Source: Bacteroidetes bacterium 41-46
Lineage (GTDB): Bacteria; Bacteroidota; Bacteroidia; Bacteroidales; UBA932
Assembly: GCA_001897515.1 (NCBI GenBank)
Contig: MKTA01000030.1
Span: 1-64,000 of the forward strand
Length of the DNA stretch: 64,000 nucleotides
Direction of reading: 5' to 3'
The first letter of the stretch is position 1; each line of letters starts with the position of its first letter. Position numbers and translations under genes: made by a program. This document shows, piece after piece, positions 26,187-35,136 of the stretch. The notes under the pieces were generated by a model, which had not been told where the DNA came from, did not search any database, and was given only the letters and a program-made list of their open reading frames with translations.

Positions 26187-27608
26187 ATGAGCAGGAAAGA
26201 CCCATTACTTAATGTCTCGCTCTGCTATTTTGCAGGTATGCTTACAGGCTCTGCAATTAATCCCGCTTTTAACCTAATTGTAGTTGCTTGTTCAACCTCA
26301 GCAATTGCCTGTGCAGCTATGGGGTGGATATACTCTAAAAGTCCAGTAGAAATAAAAAACAGAATGAATGAAAGATTATTCCATTCAACCATTCTGTTGT
26401 CATTTTTTCTTCTGGCCCAGTTAAATCTATCTTTATGCGGATACCATTACAAAATTACAAAAATTACTTCATTTCCTTCAGGGAAAATGAAATATACTAA
26501 AATGATTATTGAAGATGTAATAAAAAGAGATTCTAACAAGACTATAGCTAATGCATTTAACATTGACTATCAGGAAAGAATAAGGTTAAATTTTAAAAAC
26601 AATAATCTAGAGATTGAGCAAGGAGACACAATTTTAGGTACTGTATACATCTATCCTGTACTTAAAAATACGGAGGCAAAAGGCTTTGCGAAATATTTGG
26701 CTTTAGACGATATTTACTCAATAGGTCACATTTATCCTAAAACATACAGAGTGGCCAAAGAGATTAACTGTTCAAATATCTTTAGTATAAGAGAAGTTAA
26801 AAAGGCTTATAAGAACTTTATTAATTCTATAGTTAAAGATAAAAAACGGGTTGGAGTGATTATTGCTTTAACAACTGGCTATAAGGGGGAGATTGAATCT
26901 GATGTAGTTAGGTCTTTTTCGGCTTCAGGAACAATGCACTTAATGGCAGTTTCTGGTTTACACGTAGGATTCATTCACACTATACTAACATGGATTTTTA
27001 TCATTTTAGGCAGGAAAAGAATGGCTTTATTATTAAAGAGCTCTTTAATAATTTCAATTATATGGACCTATGCTGTTTTTACAGATTTGCAACCCAGCAT
27101 ATTGAGAGCATCAATAATGGTGAGCTGCTTAGAAATCTCTAAGATTACCTCGCGGGTTAATCACAGTTTGAATAGTTTAGCTTTTGCCTCTCTAATGATA
27201 TGTATTATAGATCCACTTGCATTCTTTTCTGTAGGATTTAGGCTTTCATTCGCGGCAACATTGTCAATTATAATTTTTCAACCTATAATATATAAACTGT
27301 TTATTCCAAAAAATATAGCCGAAAAGTATGTCTGGAGCAGTCTCTCTCTTTCGCTCTGCTGCCAATTAGGGACACTACCGCTTACTTTATACTACTTTGG
27401 AAGTTTTCCAACCTATTTTTTGCTGGCAAATTTAATAACAATACCACTTAGTGCTCTAACGATAGTTTCTGTTCTGGCGACTATTCTATTTCAAAACACA
27501 TTTATGTCCGGCATTACTGTTTATGCACTTGAATTTTTCAGTACAGGTTTAGTTTGGGTAGTAAACACAATTGAAAGTCTACCCTATTCAACATTAAATA
27601 TTAAATAG
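26187..27608 (+). CDS. ComEC/Rec2-family competence protein, C-terminally short
   Basis: 473 residues: N-terminal hydrophobic segments with a DUF4131-like soluble part (about 90-200) and then the competence domain with its signature HLMAVSGLHVGF and six or so helices. ComEC forms the inner-membrane channel for single-stranded DNA during natural transformation. Full Bacteroidetes versions I know are about 650-700 residues and continue beyond VNTIESLPYS; this one stops a few residues later and overlaps the convergent permease gene by 8 bases. It may be a truncated but still expressed gene, or a decayed one. Confidence 0.75.
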   Translation: MSRKDPLLNVSLCYFAGMLTGSAINPAFNLIVVACSTSAIACAAMGWIYSKSPVEIKNRMNERLFHSTILLSFFLLAQLNLSLCGYHYKITKITSFPSGKMKYTKMIIEDVIKRDSNKTIANAFNIDYQERIRLNFKNNNLEIEQGDTILGTVYIYPVLKNTEAKGFAKYLALDDIYSIGHIYPKTYRVAKEINCSNIFSIREVKKAYKNFINSIVKDKKRVGVIIALTTGYKGEIESDVVRSFSASGTMHLMAVSGLHVGFIHTILTWIFIILGRKRMALLLKSSLIISIIWTYAVFTDLQPSILRASIMVSCLEISKITSRVNHSLNSLAFASLMICIIDPLAFFSVGFRLSFAATLSIIIFQPIIYKLFIPKNIAEKYVWSSLSLSLCCQLGTLPLTLYYFGSFPTYFLLANLITIPLSALTIVSVLATILFQNTFMSGITVYALEFFSTGLVWVVNTIESLPYSTLNIK

Positions 27609-28482
27609 TTGTGGCAATCAAAACCACTGATACAATTGCAACTGCGACACCTATCCACTGTCTCAAAGAAAAACGTTCTTTAAAAAACAACACTCCGGCA
27701 AGAGCAGTAAGCATCACTACAGATGCATTGTGAACCGGAAATACCACAGAGCCTCCCATTAACCCAACATTAACCAAAATCATTTTTGATACCAAAAAAT
27801 TGAAAACTCCCATTATAGATCCCCATATCAATGGTTCCCAAGTAAAGCGGCTCCCTTTTATTTTTTTTGACATATCAAAAATAATAGTAAGTACCCCAAT
27901 AATAGAAGCAGTAGCAAAAATGCCCATCAAGAAAAGTTCTTGAGGATTCTCAATAGATATATATTTTTTATTTACAATCTCCATTGATGTATCTATCAAT
28001 CCAGAAACAATAAAAACAGAAACGGGTAGATAGAGAGATTTAATATTTACTTTTTCATTATTACCCTTAAATAGTACTAACGCAAAAGAGATTAGAGCCA
28101 GTACTATTCCAATAATTTTCACAACAAGCCACTCGTTTTGTCCTAAATATAATATTCCTACCATTACAGGAATTACAACGGCCATTTTATTCAATGCTGT
28201 AGTAATGCCAATACCTGCCTTTACAGTAGAGAAAGACATTAGAACAAATGAGAAGATAAACAGAAATCCCACCCATAAAGATGAGTAAATCAGCTCTCTA
28301 GACATTACAGAAATTGAAGCAAATGGAGATTCTCCATAAGATATTGAGGTTAATATAAGCGCAACAATATAATTAATCGTTATTGCCTGGTACTTATTAA
28401 TGTTTTTGGAGTTAACTATTTTCAGGGAGAGAAACATCCCTATTGCAAATAGAATATGAATTATTAAATAGAAAGTATTCAT
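27601..28482 (-). CDS. EamA-like permease
   Basis: 293 residues with about ten hydrophobic helices in two halves, the DMT superfamily pattern (second half ends HNASVVMLTALAGVLFFKERFSLRQWIG, matching the EamA terminal motif FKE..). Not close in sequence to the other EamA protein at 2405. Substrate unknown. It faces the ComEC gene tail to tail and is divergent from the PurF-like gene. Confidence 0.8.
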   Translation of the reverse strand: MNTFYLIIHILFAIGMFLSLKIVNSKNINKYQAITINYIVALILTSISYGESPFASISVMSRELIYSSLWVGFLFIFSFVLMSFSTVKAGIGITTALNKMAVVIPVMVGILYLGQNEWLVVKIIGIVLALISFALVLFKGNNEKVNIKSLYLPVSVFIVSGLIDTSMEIVNKKYISIENPQELFLMGIFATASIIGVLTIIFDMSKKIKGSRFTWEPLIWGSIMGVFNFLVSKMILVNVGLMGGSVVFPVHNASVVMLTALAGVLFFKERFSLRQWIGVAVAIVSVVLIATTI

Positions 28483-28529
28483 TATTGTTTAATTCAAAAT
28501 AATTCTGCGAAGATAAACTTTAAATTATT

Positions 28530-28537
28530 TACTTTTG
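28530..28537 (+). promoter_or_regulatory. -7 box for the PurF-like gene
   Basis: TACTTTTG matches TAnnTTTG. Its final G is also the first base of an in-frame GTG, which therefore lies too early to be translated; the ATG at 28564 is used instead. Confidence 0.5.
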
Positions 28538-28563
28538 TGCCCGTCATTTCAAATTCAATTTTT

Positions 28564-29973
28564 ATGGGCGGACTTTTCGGAGTAGTATCTAAAGAAAGGT
28601 GTATAACAGATCTTTTCTATGGAACGGATTATCACTCGCACCTCGGTACGAGACGAGGTGGTATTGCTACAAGAAACAGAGAGGGTCATTTTTCCAGGTC
28701 AATTCACAACTTGGAGAATTCTCATTTCCGCAATAAATTTGAAGATGAACTTGGGAAATTTGACGGGAATGCGGGTATAGGTGTTATCAGCGATACAGAC
28801 CCTCAGCCTATGATTCTTAATTCCCATCTTGGGAAATTTGCTGTTGCAACTGTCGGAAAAATCATAAATATTGATAAGTTAGAATCGGATCTTATAGTTA
28901 AAGGGAAAAATTTCACAGAGCTAAGCTCTGGTAAAACAAACCCTACTGAGCTAACATCTGTTCTGATAACTGAGGGCTCAAACTTTACGGATGGAATCAA
29001 GTATGCTCAAGAGAGAATAAATGGCTCATCATCTCTGCTTGTATTGTGTTCTGATGGTATAATTGCCTCTAGGGACAAATATGGTAGAACTCCTCTTATT
29101 ATTGGTAAAAAAGAGGGGGCATATTCTATTGCCTCAGAAACCTGTGCATTTCTAAATTTAGGATATGAGGATGAGTACTATTTAGGTCCGGGAGAAATTG
29201 TGCTTATTACAGAAGATGGCTACAGACAGCTCTCTCCTCCAGGAAAAAAAATGCAGATATGCTCATTTTTATGGGTATATTACGGATATCCTACCAGCTC
29301 ATATGAGAAAATCAATGTTGACGATGTAAGATATTCATTGGGCTATCTTTTAGGCAGAAAGGACACTACTGACCTTGATATATCTTCTGCCATACCTGAT
29401 TCTGGCACCTGCATGGCTATAGGATTTGCCAGCGGGAAGGGAGTCCCTTACAGATGCGCAATGGTGAAATATACTCCTACTTGGCCGAGGAGTTTTATGC
29501 CATCAGATCAAAGTATAAGAAAGCTCGTAGCCAAGATGAAGCTAATCCCGAATAAGAGTCTTCTGAGGGAGAAAAAAATTGCCTTCTGTGATGATTCAAT
29601 AGTCAGAGGTACACAGTTAGGGGACAACGCCAGGACACTTATTGATTATGGAGCAAGCGAGGTTCACATTAGAATAAGCTGCCCTCCGTTGGTTTATCCA
29701 TGTCCTTTCCTCAATTTTTCTGCATCCAGATCCCCTTTGGAGTTAATCACCAGAAGATTTATTCAACAGAAGGAGGGTTTTCATGACATGAATCTTCACA
29801 AATATTCTGACAACACTACTGAAGAGCACAGAGAAATGGTTGAATACATCAAAAAAGAACTAAAACTATCTAGTTTACAATTTAATACTATTGAGGATCT
29901 TATTTCATCAATCGGTTTGAGTAAATCATCAATTTGCACGCACTGTTTTGATGGATCAAGCTACGGATTTTAG
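28564..29973 (+). CDS. Amidophosphoribosyltransferase-like protein lacking the glutaminase nucleophile
   Basis: 469 residues aligned end to end with PurF. The phosphoribosyltransferase loop is intact (FCDDSIVRGT, Asp343-Asp344). Likely 4Fe-4S ligands known from PurF seem kept: Cys233, Cys380, Cys458 and Cys461 (CTHC). But the N-terminus is MGGLFG where active PurF has Cys as the first mature residue, the usual HRGQ motif is HSHLGTRRGG, and the Asn-Gly of the glutaminase oxyanion site is VGK. So glutamine hydrolysis should be lost; it could use ammonia or have another role. I recall such proteins beside a normal PurF in Bacteroidales. Start chosen over the upstream GTG, which lies in the -7 box. 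Confidence 0.82.
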   Translation: MGGLFGVVSKERCITDLFYGTDYHSHLGTRRGGIATRNREGHFSRSIHNLENSHFRNKFEDELGKFDGNAGIGVISDTDPQPMILNSHLGKFAVATVGKIINIDKLESDLIVKGKNFTELSSGKTNPTELTSVLITEGSNFTDGIKYAQERINGSSSLLVLCSDGIIASRDKYGRTPLIIGKKEGAYSIASETCAFLNLGYEDEYYLGPGEIVLITEDGYRQLSPPGKKMQICSFLWVYYGYPTSSYEKINVDDVRYSLGYLLGRKDTTDLDISSAIPDSGTCMAIGFASGKGVPYRCAMVKYTPTWPRSFMPSDQSIRKLVAKMKLIPNKSLLREKKIAFCDDSIVRGTQLGDNARTLIDYGASEVHIRISCPPLVYPCPFLNFSASRSPLELITRRFIQQKEGFHDMNLHKYSDNTTEEHREMVEYIKKELKLSSLQFNTIEDLISSIGLSKSSICTHCFDGSSYGF

Positions 29974-29993
29974 AGACTGAAATATTGTAAAAT

Positions 29994-30023
29994 TTTGGTA
30001 TTTAAGATTTTTAATTATCTTTG
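29994..30023 (+). promoter_or_regulatory. Full-consensus promoter for the RRM protein
   Basis: TTTG at 29994-29997 and TATCTTTG at 30016-30023 are 18 bases apart. The predicted leader is about 35 bases long. One of the best matches in the window. Confidence 0.65.
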
Positions 30024-30066
30024 TTATGTATAATTAAATTTCTTAACCTTATTCACTTCGGTTCTT

Positions 30067-30324
30067 ATGAACATCTTTGTTTCAAGTTTGAGTTTCCGCG
30101 CTAAAAAAGAGGATTTAGCCGAACTCTTTGCACCATATGGCGAAGTAACATCCGCCAGAATCATCTTCAACCGCGAAACTCGTCGCTCTAAAGGCTACGG
30201 ATTCGTTGAAATGCCTAATGAGTCAGAGGGCAATGCAGCAATAGCTGCACTGAACGGCTCTGAGCATATGGGTCGTACCATAAATGTTGCTGTAGCAAAT
30301 GATAGGCCACCCAGAGAAGAGTAG
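30067..30324 (+). CDS. Small RNA-binding protein with one RRM domain
   Basis: 85 residues filled by a single RNA recognition motif. RNP2 is NIFVSSLSF at the start and RNP1 is SKGYGFVEM around residues 41-49, with the aromatic residues that stack on RNA in place. Such short RRM proteins are common in Bacteroidetes and cyanobacteria; roles in post-transcriptional control have been proposed. It has its own strong promoter and a long terminator, so it is expressed alone and probably highly. Codon choice includes more CGC/CGT arginine than its neighbours, in line with high expression. Confidence 0.92.
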   Translation: MNIFVSSLSFRAKKEDLAELFAPYGEVTSARIIFNRETRRSKGYGFVEMPNESEGNAAIAALNGSEHMGRTINVAVANDRPPREE

Positions 30325-30339
30325 AACATATTAAAATTT

Positions 30340-30379
30340 AAAGAGGCCGACTATAAATTCAAATAGTCGGCCTCTTTTT
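30340..30379. terminator. Strong terminator between convergent genes
   Basis: A perfect 14-bp stem (30340-30353 with 30364-30377) over a 10-base loop, then TT and more T on the plus strand. It ends the RRM transcript and, read from the other side, the DPP11-like gene that stops at 30395. Confidence 0.92.
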
Positions 30380-30394
30380 ATTTAGTACTCAGTT

Positions 30395-32515
30395 TTACTG
30401 AACTAGTTTCATCTCTTCAATAAGGTGTCCGGCGCCTGCTATCTTATCAATAATAAACAGGACATACCTTATATCCAATGAAATGTTTCTGCAAATCTCT
30501 GGATCATAAACTATATCAGACATAGTTCCCTCCCAAACTCTGTCAAAATTAATACCTATAAGATTACCGTCAGCGTTAAGTACTGGGCTGCCCGAGTTCC
30601 CTCCGGATGTATGATTTGAAGCTACAAAGCATACGGGTATTGTGCCATTAACCTCCCATCTTCCATAATCCTTGCTTTTATAGACATCTCTCAATTTCTG
30701 AGGAATATCGTAGTCATAAATTTCCGGATTGTCTTTCTCCATAATCCCCTCCAAAGTTGAATAATGCTTATAATATATCGCATCTGACGGGGAATAGCCC
30801 TTAACCTTTCCGTACGTTATTCTAAGTGTTGAGTTTGCATCAGGATAGAAACTTCGTGCTTTATTATACTCCATCTGTCCTTTCATGTAACTTCTATAAA
30901 GAAGAGATAATCTTGTATTAAAATTATCCAGTTCAGGTTTTATTTTTTTATTGAAAAAGTCATTGAAATAAAGGTAAAACTCCATAGCAGAGTCGTTTGT
31001 AAACATATCTGGAGAGACTCCGTTTTCTATTTTTGATAGTATTGACTCTTTTGAGGCAAATGCTGATGTGTTGAAAATATGATCTACAATTTTTTCAGTG
31101 GAGCCATATTTCACTAACATTGATTTAAAATATTCAGGTTGAAAATCTTTAGGGATATTCTTTTCGTATTGAACTAATAAAGCTTTAAATGACCTCTTGT
31201 CTATACTTTCATGATAGTCTTTAAAATGGCGTTCAACTAATTCCTTAATATTTCTCGCACTTACCTCTGGAGACATTTTTGAGTTTCTCAATATTGCACT
31301 CTGAATTGAACCGGCAAATCTTATTATCTCATTTGAATTAATTGCCTCACTATGGTAGTCGTTGACAAAAGAGTAGGGCTCCATATATTTGTAAATATTT
31401 GCTAGAGAATCTACTACACCCGAATAGGCTGATTTTGAAGAGCTCCATTGAGAAAACCTGTTTTCAAATTCTCTTTTCTTATTTACAGTATTCATTTTTA
31501 TAATTCCCTTAGCCTCTCCTTGCCATTTCTTCCAGGCATTTGCAACAGATGCATTTTTTGAAGCGTACTTAATCCTCACCTCTTGGCTGGCATCCATCTC
31601 TTCTCCCTGTATATCAAGTCTAAGAGATCTCAATTTTATTTTGTGCGGATTTGAGATATCAGATATATATTTTACTGCTTCACTATGAAGGTACTGCTGA
31701 GTTCTGCCTGGAAACCCATATACCAAAGTAAAGTCATTTTCATTAGTTCCAGATGTTGAAATTGAGAAATACTTCTTTGGCTTATATGGGACATTATCTT
31801 TAGAATAGGGTGCCGGTTTGTTATCCTTCCCTGCATAAATTCTGAATAGTGAGAAGTCACCAGTATGTCTGGGCCACATCCAATTGTCAGTATCTCCTCC
31901 GAATTTTCCTATAGAAGATGGAGGTGCTCCTACCAATCTTACATCTGTGAATGTTTCATATACAAAAACAAAGTATTGATTGCCATAATAGAGTGCTTCT
32001 ACTCTTGCATCAAAATGGTTGCCTTTTGTTGCCTCCTCAATTATTTTAGCAGAGTTTACCTTAATAATCTCCTGTCTGTCAGTTTCGCTCATATTGTTAC
32101 TCACTCCTGAAAGAATCTTCTTGGTAATATCGTCCATCCTGACTAAAAATCTCACTGTCAACCCCCTGTTAGGGAGTTCCGCATCTCTTGACATTGCCCA
32201 AAATCCATCTTTTAAGTAATCATTTTCAATGCTGCTATGAGATTGTATCTGACCAAAACCACAGTGATGGTTAGTAATAAGCAAACCCTCAGGAGAAATT
32301 AGTTCTCCTGTACAACCTCCACCAAAATGGACAATTGCATCCTTTAGTGAAGCACTGTTGATATCATACAGATCTTTAGCTGTTAATTTAAATCCATTGT
32401 TTCTCATATCGCCTATTCTCTCTTTGATCAGCGACGGTAACCACATACCCTCATCTGCCTTAACAACTGCAAATGAGAAAAACACCAAAAGGGTAATTAA
32501 AATTGATCTCTTCAT
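30395..32515 (-). CDS. dpp11: S46 dipeptidyl-peptidase, DPP11-like (acidic P1)
   Basis: 706 residues with a signal peptide ending near VVKA (about 20). The S46 triad is His84 in TNHHC, Asp220 in HTGDFS and Ser641 in GNSGSP. Residue 659, 18 after the serine, is Arg (FDRVWEG). In Porphyromonas DPP11 an Arg at this spot selects Asp or Glu, while DPP7 has Gly, so acidic specificity is predicted. It would release dipeptides from oligopeptides in the periplasm, feeding amino acid fermentation. Monocistronic, with a shared terminator downstream and a promoter box overlapping that of the divergent gene. Confidence 0.9.
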   Translation of the reverse strand: MKRSILITLLVFFSFAVVKADEGMWLPSLIKERIGDMRNNGFKLTAKDLYDINSASLKDAIVHFGGGCTGELISPEGLLITNHHCGFGQIQSHSSIENDYLKDGFWAMSRDAELPNRGLTVRFLVRMDDITKKILSGVSNNMSETDRQEIIKVNSAKIIEEATKGNHFDARVEALYYGNQYFVFVYETFTDVRLVGAPPSSIGKFGGDTDNWMWPRHTGDFSLFRIYAGKDNKPAPYSKDNVPYKPKKYFSISTSGTNENDFTLVYGFPGRTQQYLHSEAVKYISDISNPHKIKLRSLRLDIQGEEMDASQEVRIKYASKNASVANAWKKWQGEAKGIIKMNTVNKKREFENRFSQWSSSKSAYSGVVDSLANIYKYMEPYSFVNDYHSEAINSNEIIRFAGSIQSAILRNSKMSPEVSARNIKELVERHFKDYHESIDKRSFKALLVQYEKNIPKDFQPEYFKSMLVKYGSTEKIVDHIFNTSAFASKESILSKIENGVSPDMFTNDSAMEFYLYFNDFFNKKIKPELDNFNTRLSLLYRSYMKGQMEYNKARSFYPDANSTLRITYGKVKGYSPSDAIYYKHYSTLEGIMEKDNPEIYDYDIPQKLRDVYKSKDYGRWEVNGTIPVCFVASNHTSGGNSGSPVLNADGNLIGINFDRVWEGTMSDIVYDPEICRNISLDIRYVLFIIDKIAGAGHLIEEMKLVQ

Positions 32516-32548
32516 TTAATATTAGTTATAATTATTGTGCACTGTCTA

Positions 32549-32575
32549 CAAACTTACGAAATTTTCTTACTTTTG
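32549..32575. promoter_or_regulatory. Overlapping divergent promoters (DPP11-like gene and AI-2E permease)
   Basis: The minus strand reads TAAGTTTG at 32556-32549 and the plus strand TACTTTTG at 32568-32575, both TAnnTTTG and only 11 bases apart, back to back. Each polymerase would cover the other's -7 box. The plus box sets the permease start to the ATG at 32591. Confidence 0.5.
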
Positions 32576-32590
32576 AAGAAAAGAGGAGCT

Positions 32591-33694
32591 ATGAATAAAT
32601 TGGCTAAATACATTGCCGGTATTGCAGGTGCGCTAGTTATTGGTTTCCTGGCATGGTTTTTTGCTGACATACTGGTTTACATATTGATTTCTGCAGTTTT
32701 GTCTCTTATTGGCAAACCGTTCATGATTTATATGTCAAAAATCAAATTTAAAGGGAGATCTATTCCTGTAAATTTATCAGCGGCTTTTACTCTGGTTCTT
32801 ATTATGGGCCTTTTTTTTAGTTTCTTCCTCTTTATTGCACCACTGATAGGCGAACTGATCGGTTCTGCCAGCTCTATGGATATGAATACTTTAAACGAAA
32901 AAATCAGCGTTCCTCTTGCAAATTTTAATTCTTATCTGCACGAAACATTTCCAGGACTAGGCAATGATTTTAAAATTGAAGATATCATTTTTACCGAATT
33001 TCAAAAGCTTGTGAACGCAGACACAATAACACATTTTTTCTCATCAATAACATCATTTCTATTTGACTTTGCAATAGGGGTATTCATTGTCTCTTTTATC
33101 ACATTCTTTTTTTTAAAGGAACAGGATATGTTTTCAAACATGGTTTTGGCACTTTTTCCTGATAAATATGAGCAAAATGTTAAACGTGCACTTGATTCCA
33201 TTTTTAACCTTCTTGCCAGATATTTTATTGGAATATCTCTTGAGACTGTGTTGATTACAATTTTAAATGGTCTTGGTCTTTACTTAATTGGAGGAGTACA
33301 CTTCTCTCTGGCAATTGTCTTAGGATTAATCGCTGGAATACTGAATGTTATTCCATATATCGGTCCCTGGCTTGGAGGTATAATTGGAGTATTAATCTCA
33401 ATGACTGATATAGGTCTGAATATTCCGGATGCTGGTATGGTTATTATTACATTAAGCCTCATATTTTTTGTAACTCACATGATAGATGTCTTTCTATTTC
33501 AGCCATATATTTACTCAAATAGCGTTCAAGCCCATCCTCTAGAGATTTTTATTGTAATACTTATAGCTGCAAGCATAGGCGGAATTATTGGAATGTTGGT
33601 TGCAATTCCAGCCTATACAGTTATAAGAGTTTTCGCCAAGGAGTTCTTTTCAAACTTCAAACTAGTTCAAAAGCTAACTGAAAAAATTGAATAG
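32591..33694 (+). CDS. AI-2E/PerM-family permease
   Basis: 367 residues with about eight helices in the pattern of the AI-2E (UPF0118) family; the last third has the family stretch GLIAGILNVIPYIGPWLGGIIG. Members export autoinducer-2 or act as Na+/H+ exchangers; the role here is unknown. The ATG at 32591 has an AGAGGAG ribosome site just before it and lies right after a -7 box. An earlier in-frame start at 32537 falls upstream of that promoter and is rejected. Confidence 0.87.
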   Translation: MNKLAKYIAGIAGALVIGFLAWFFADILVYILISAVLSLIGKPFMIYMSKIKFKGRSIPVNLSAAFTLVLIMGLFFSFFLFIAPLIGELIGSASSMDMNTLNEKISVPLANFNSYLHETFPGLGNDFKIEDIIFTEFQKLVNADTITHFFSSITSFLFDFAIGVFIVSFITFFFLKEQDMFSNMVLALFPDKYEQNVKRALDSIFNLLARYFIGISLETVLITILNGLGLYLIGGVHFSLAIVLGLIAGILNVIPYIGPWLGGIIGVLISMTDIGLNIPDAGMVIITLSLIFFVTHMIDVFLFQPYIYSNSVQAHPLEIFIVILIAASIGGIIGMLVAIPAYTVIRVFAKEFFSNFKLVQKLTEKIE

Positions 33695-33726
33695 GAATTA
33701 AAAAAGTTTCATCTAACTGAAATAAT

Positions 33727-33763
33727 AAAAAGAGGCTGACCAAAAAATGGTCAGCCTCTTTTT
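33727..33763. terminator. Bidirectional terminator
   Basis: A perfect 16-bp stem (33727-33742 with 33748-33763) over an all-A loop of 5, with A and T runs forming the ends of the stem, so it works on both strands. It lies between the convergent permease and TPR genes. Confidence 0.93.
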
Positions 33764-33782
33764 AATTAGACTTATAGTCATC

Positions 33783-35096
33783 TTATCTCCTTCCTGCTTC
33801 AAAAATTGCGTTATATTTTTCATATCCGGCTTTGAAAGCATCACTCTTTTCACGGAATCTAAAGTAAATATTCTTTAGATATTCAACAACAATTGCCTTA
33901 ACATCTTCATCCTGTGCTATTGAGTATGCCTTTTCAAATGGCTCTATTGCCAGCTCCAGATAGTTCTCAAGTTGCTTAACCATCTCTTCATACTTCTTAT
34001 CATCCATCTCATCTGCCGCTTTTGTTTGAATGTCAACAGCAGTATCGTAATAAGTAGTTCCAACAGCAAATGCACCGAATACATAGTTTGGATCAACCTC
34101 AACTGATTTATTGTAGCATGCAATTGCCTTCTCAATATTGTTAAGTTTCTTCCATACATTACCCTCTGCATAATATAACGAAGCGTTTGCTGGTTCATTC
34201 TCCTGAGCTTTTCTTATTAGATCCAGAACTTTGTTTGGATCATCATTTGTTTCAAGGTACAAATTAATAAGAGATACCAGGATGCTTTGATTGAGTGGAT
34301 ATTTTGTAAAACCGGCCAGAAGAATCTCCTTTGCTTTGTCCATGTTTTCTATCTTCTTGTATGCCTCAGAGAGGTTAGAGTAAAGATCTCCATTAGAGTC
34401 AAATTTATTTGACAGAGCCATTTCATAGAACTTGATGGCTCTCTGCGCATCACCATACATGTTGGCTGTCAATCCTGTATAGTACATCATTGTAGTATCA
34501 GGGTTGTTAACAAGTGGATTTACACTAATTAGAACTGTCTGTTCAAAGTTCTGCGAAGCTGATTTAAAATCTCCCAGAGTATAGCTATTCATACCCTCGT
34601 TATAATAACGAGTCTTCATTTGGTTAAGTCTGTCAACAATATCTTTGTTTTTTGAACCATTTGCCGTTTCAGCTATCTTCTCTATAGACTCCATTGTTTT
34701 TTTCAGAAGGTCTCCCTCCATGTAAGGCTTTGTAACAACCCATGCGGCAAGTGAACCATCAGGTCCATAATAGAGGTCCTTGTCTGCATACGAGTCAATA
34801 TTATAATTCTCACCATTAACATTTTTTGTAGTAGATGAAAGGATTCTCTGATCCTTAAGAATTACTTTGATTTCAAGCTGAGAAGCCCCAAGCCATATCG
34901 TTTTTACCGGTGCATCATAAATAGAGGCATAGGCGTCTGACATCTTAATCCATGTTGTTGGATTAGTTGCTTTCTTAGGATTGTCAGCATCCTTTTGTGC
35001 CTTTTCAAGATCTTTTATTGCCTTTTCGGCATCTTTGTTTTGAGCGCCCAATGAGATTGATAAAATCAATGCTAGGGCAAGTAGTAGTTTTTTCAT
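33783..35096 (-). CDS. Secreted tetratricopeptide-repeat protein
   Basis: 437 residues: a signal peptide (about 1-19, ending SLGAQ) and TPR repeats from about residue 185 on (SANLYGDAQRAIKFYEMALS, YAEGNVWKKLNNIEKAI). The N-terminal 170 residues have no repeat I can name. Similar proteins sit beside gyrA in other Bacteroidetes from memory. A structural or assembly role in the periplasm is likely, nothing more can be said. The ATG at 35096 starts exactly at the signal peptide; an earlier in-frame start would run into gyrA. Confidence 0.82.
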   Translation of the reverse strand: MKKLLLALALILSISLGAQNKDAEKAIKDLEKAQKDADNPKKATNPTTWIKMSDAYASIYDAPVKTIWLGASQLEIKVILKDQRILSSTTKNVNGENYNIDSYADKDLYYGPDGSLAAWVVTKPYMEGDLLKKTMESIEKIAETANGSKNKDIVDRLNQMKTRYYNEGMNSYTLGDFKSASQNFEQTVLISVNPLVNNPDTTMMYYTGLTANMYGDAQRAIKFYEMALSNKFDSNGDLYSNLSEAYKKIENMDKAKEILLAGFTKYPLNQSILVSLINLYLETNDDPNKVLDLIRKAQENEPANASLYYAEGNVWKKLNNIEKAIACYNKSVEVDPNYVFGAFAVGTTYYDTAVDIQTKAADEMDDKKYEEMVKQLENYLELAIEPFEKAYSIAQDEDVKAIVVEYLKNIYFRFREKSDAFKAGYEKYNAIFEAGRR

Positions 35097-35136
35097 TGAG
35101 ATTTCGATAATTTGTTTAATCGTAAATATTTTTGTT

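Noticed and set aside
32537-32590. Longer N-terminus for the AI-2E-family permease
   Set aside because: It begins upstream of the -7 box and lacks the ribosome site that precedes 32591.
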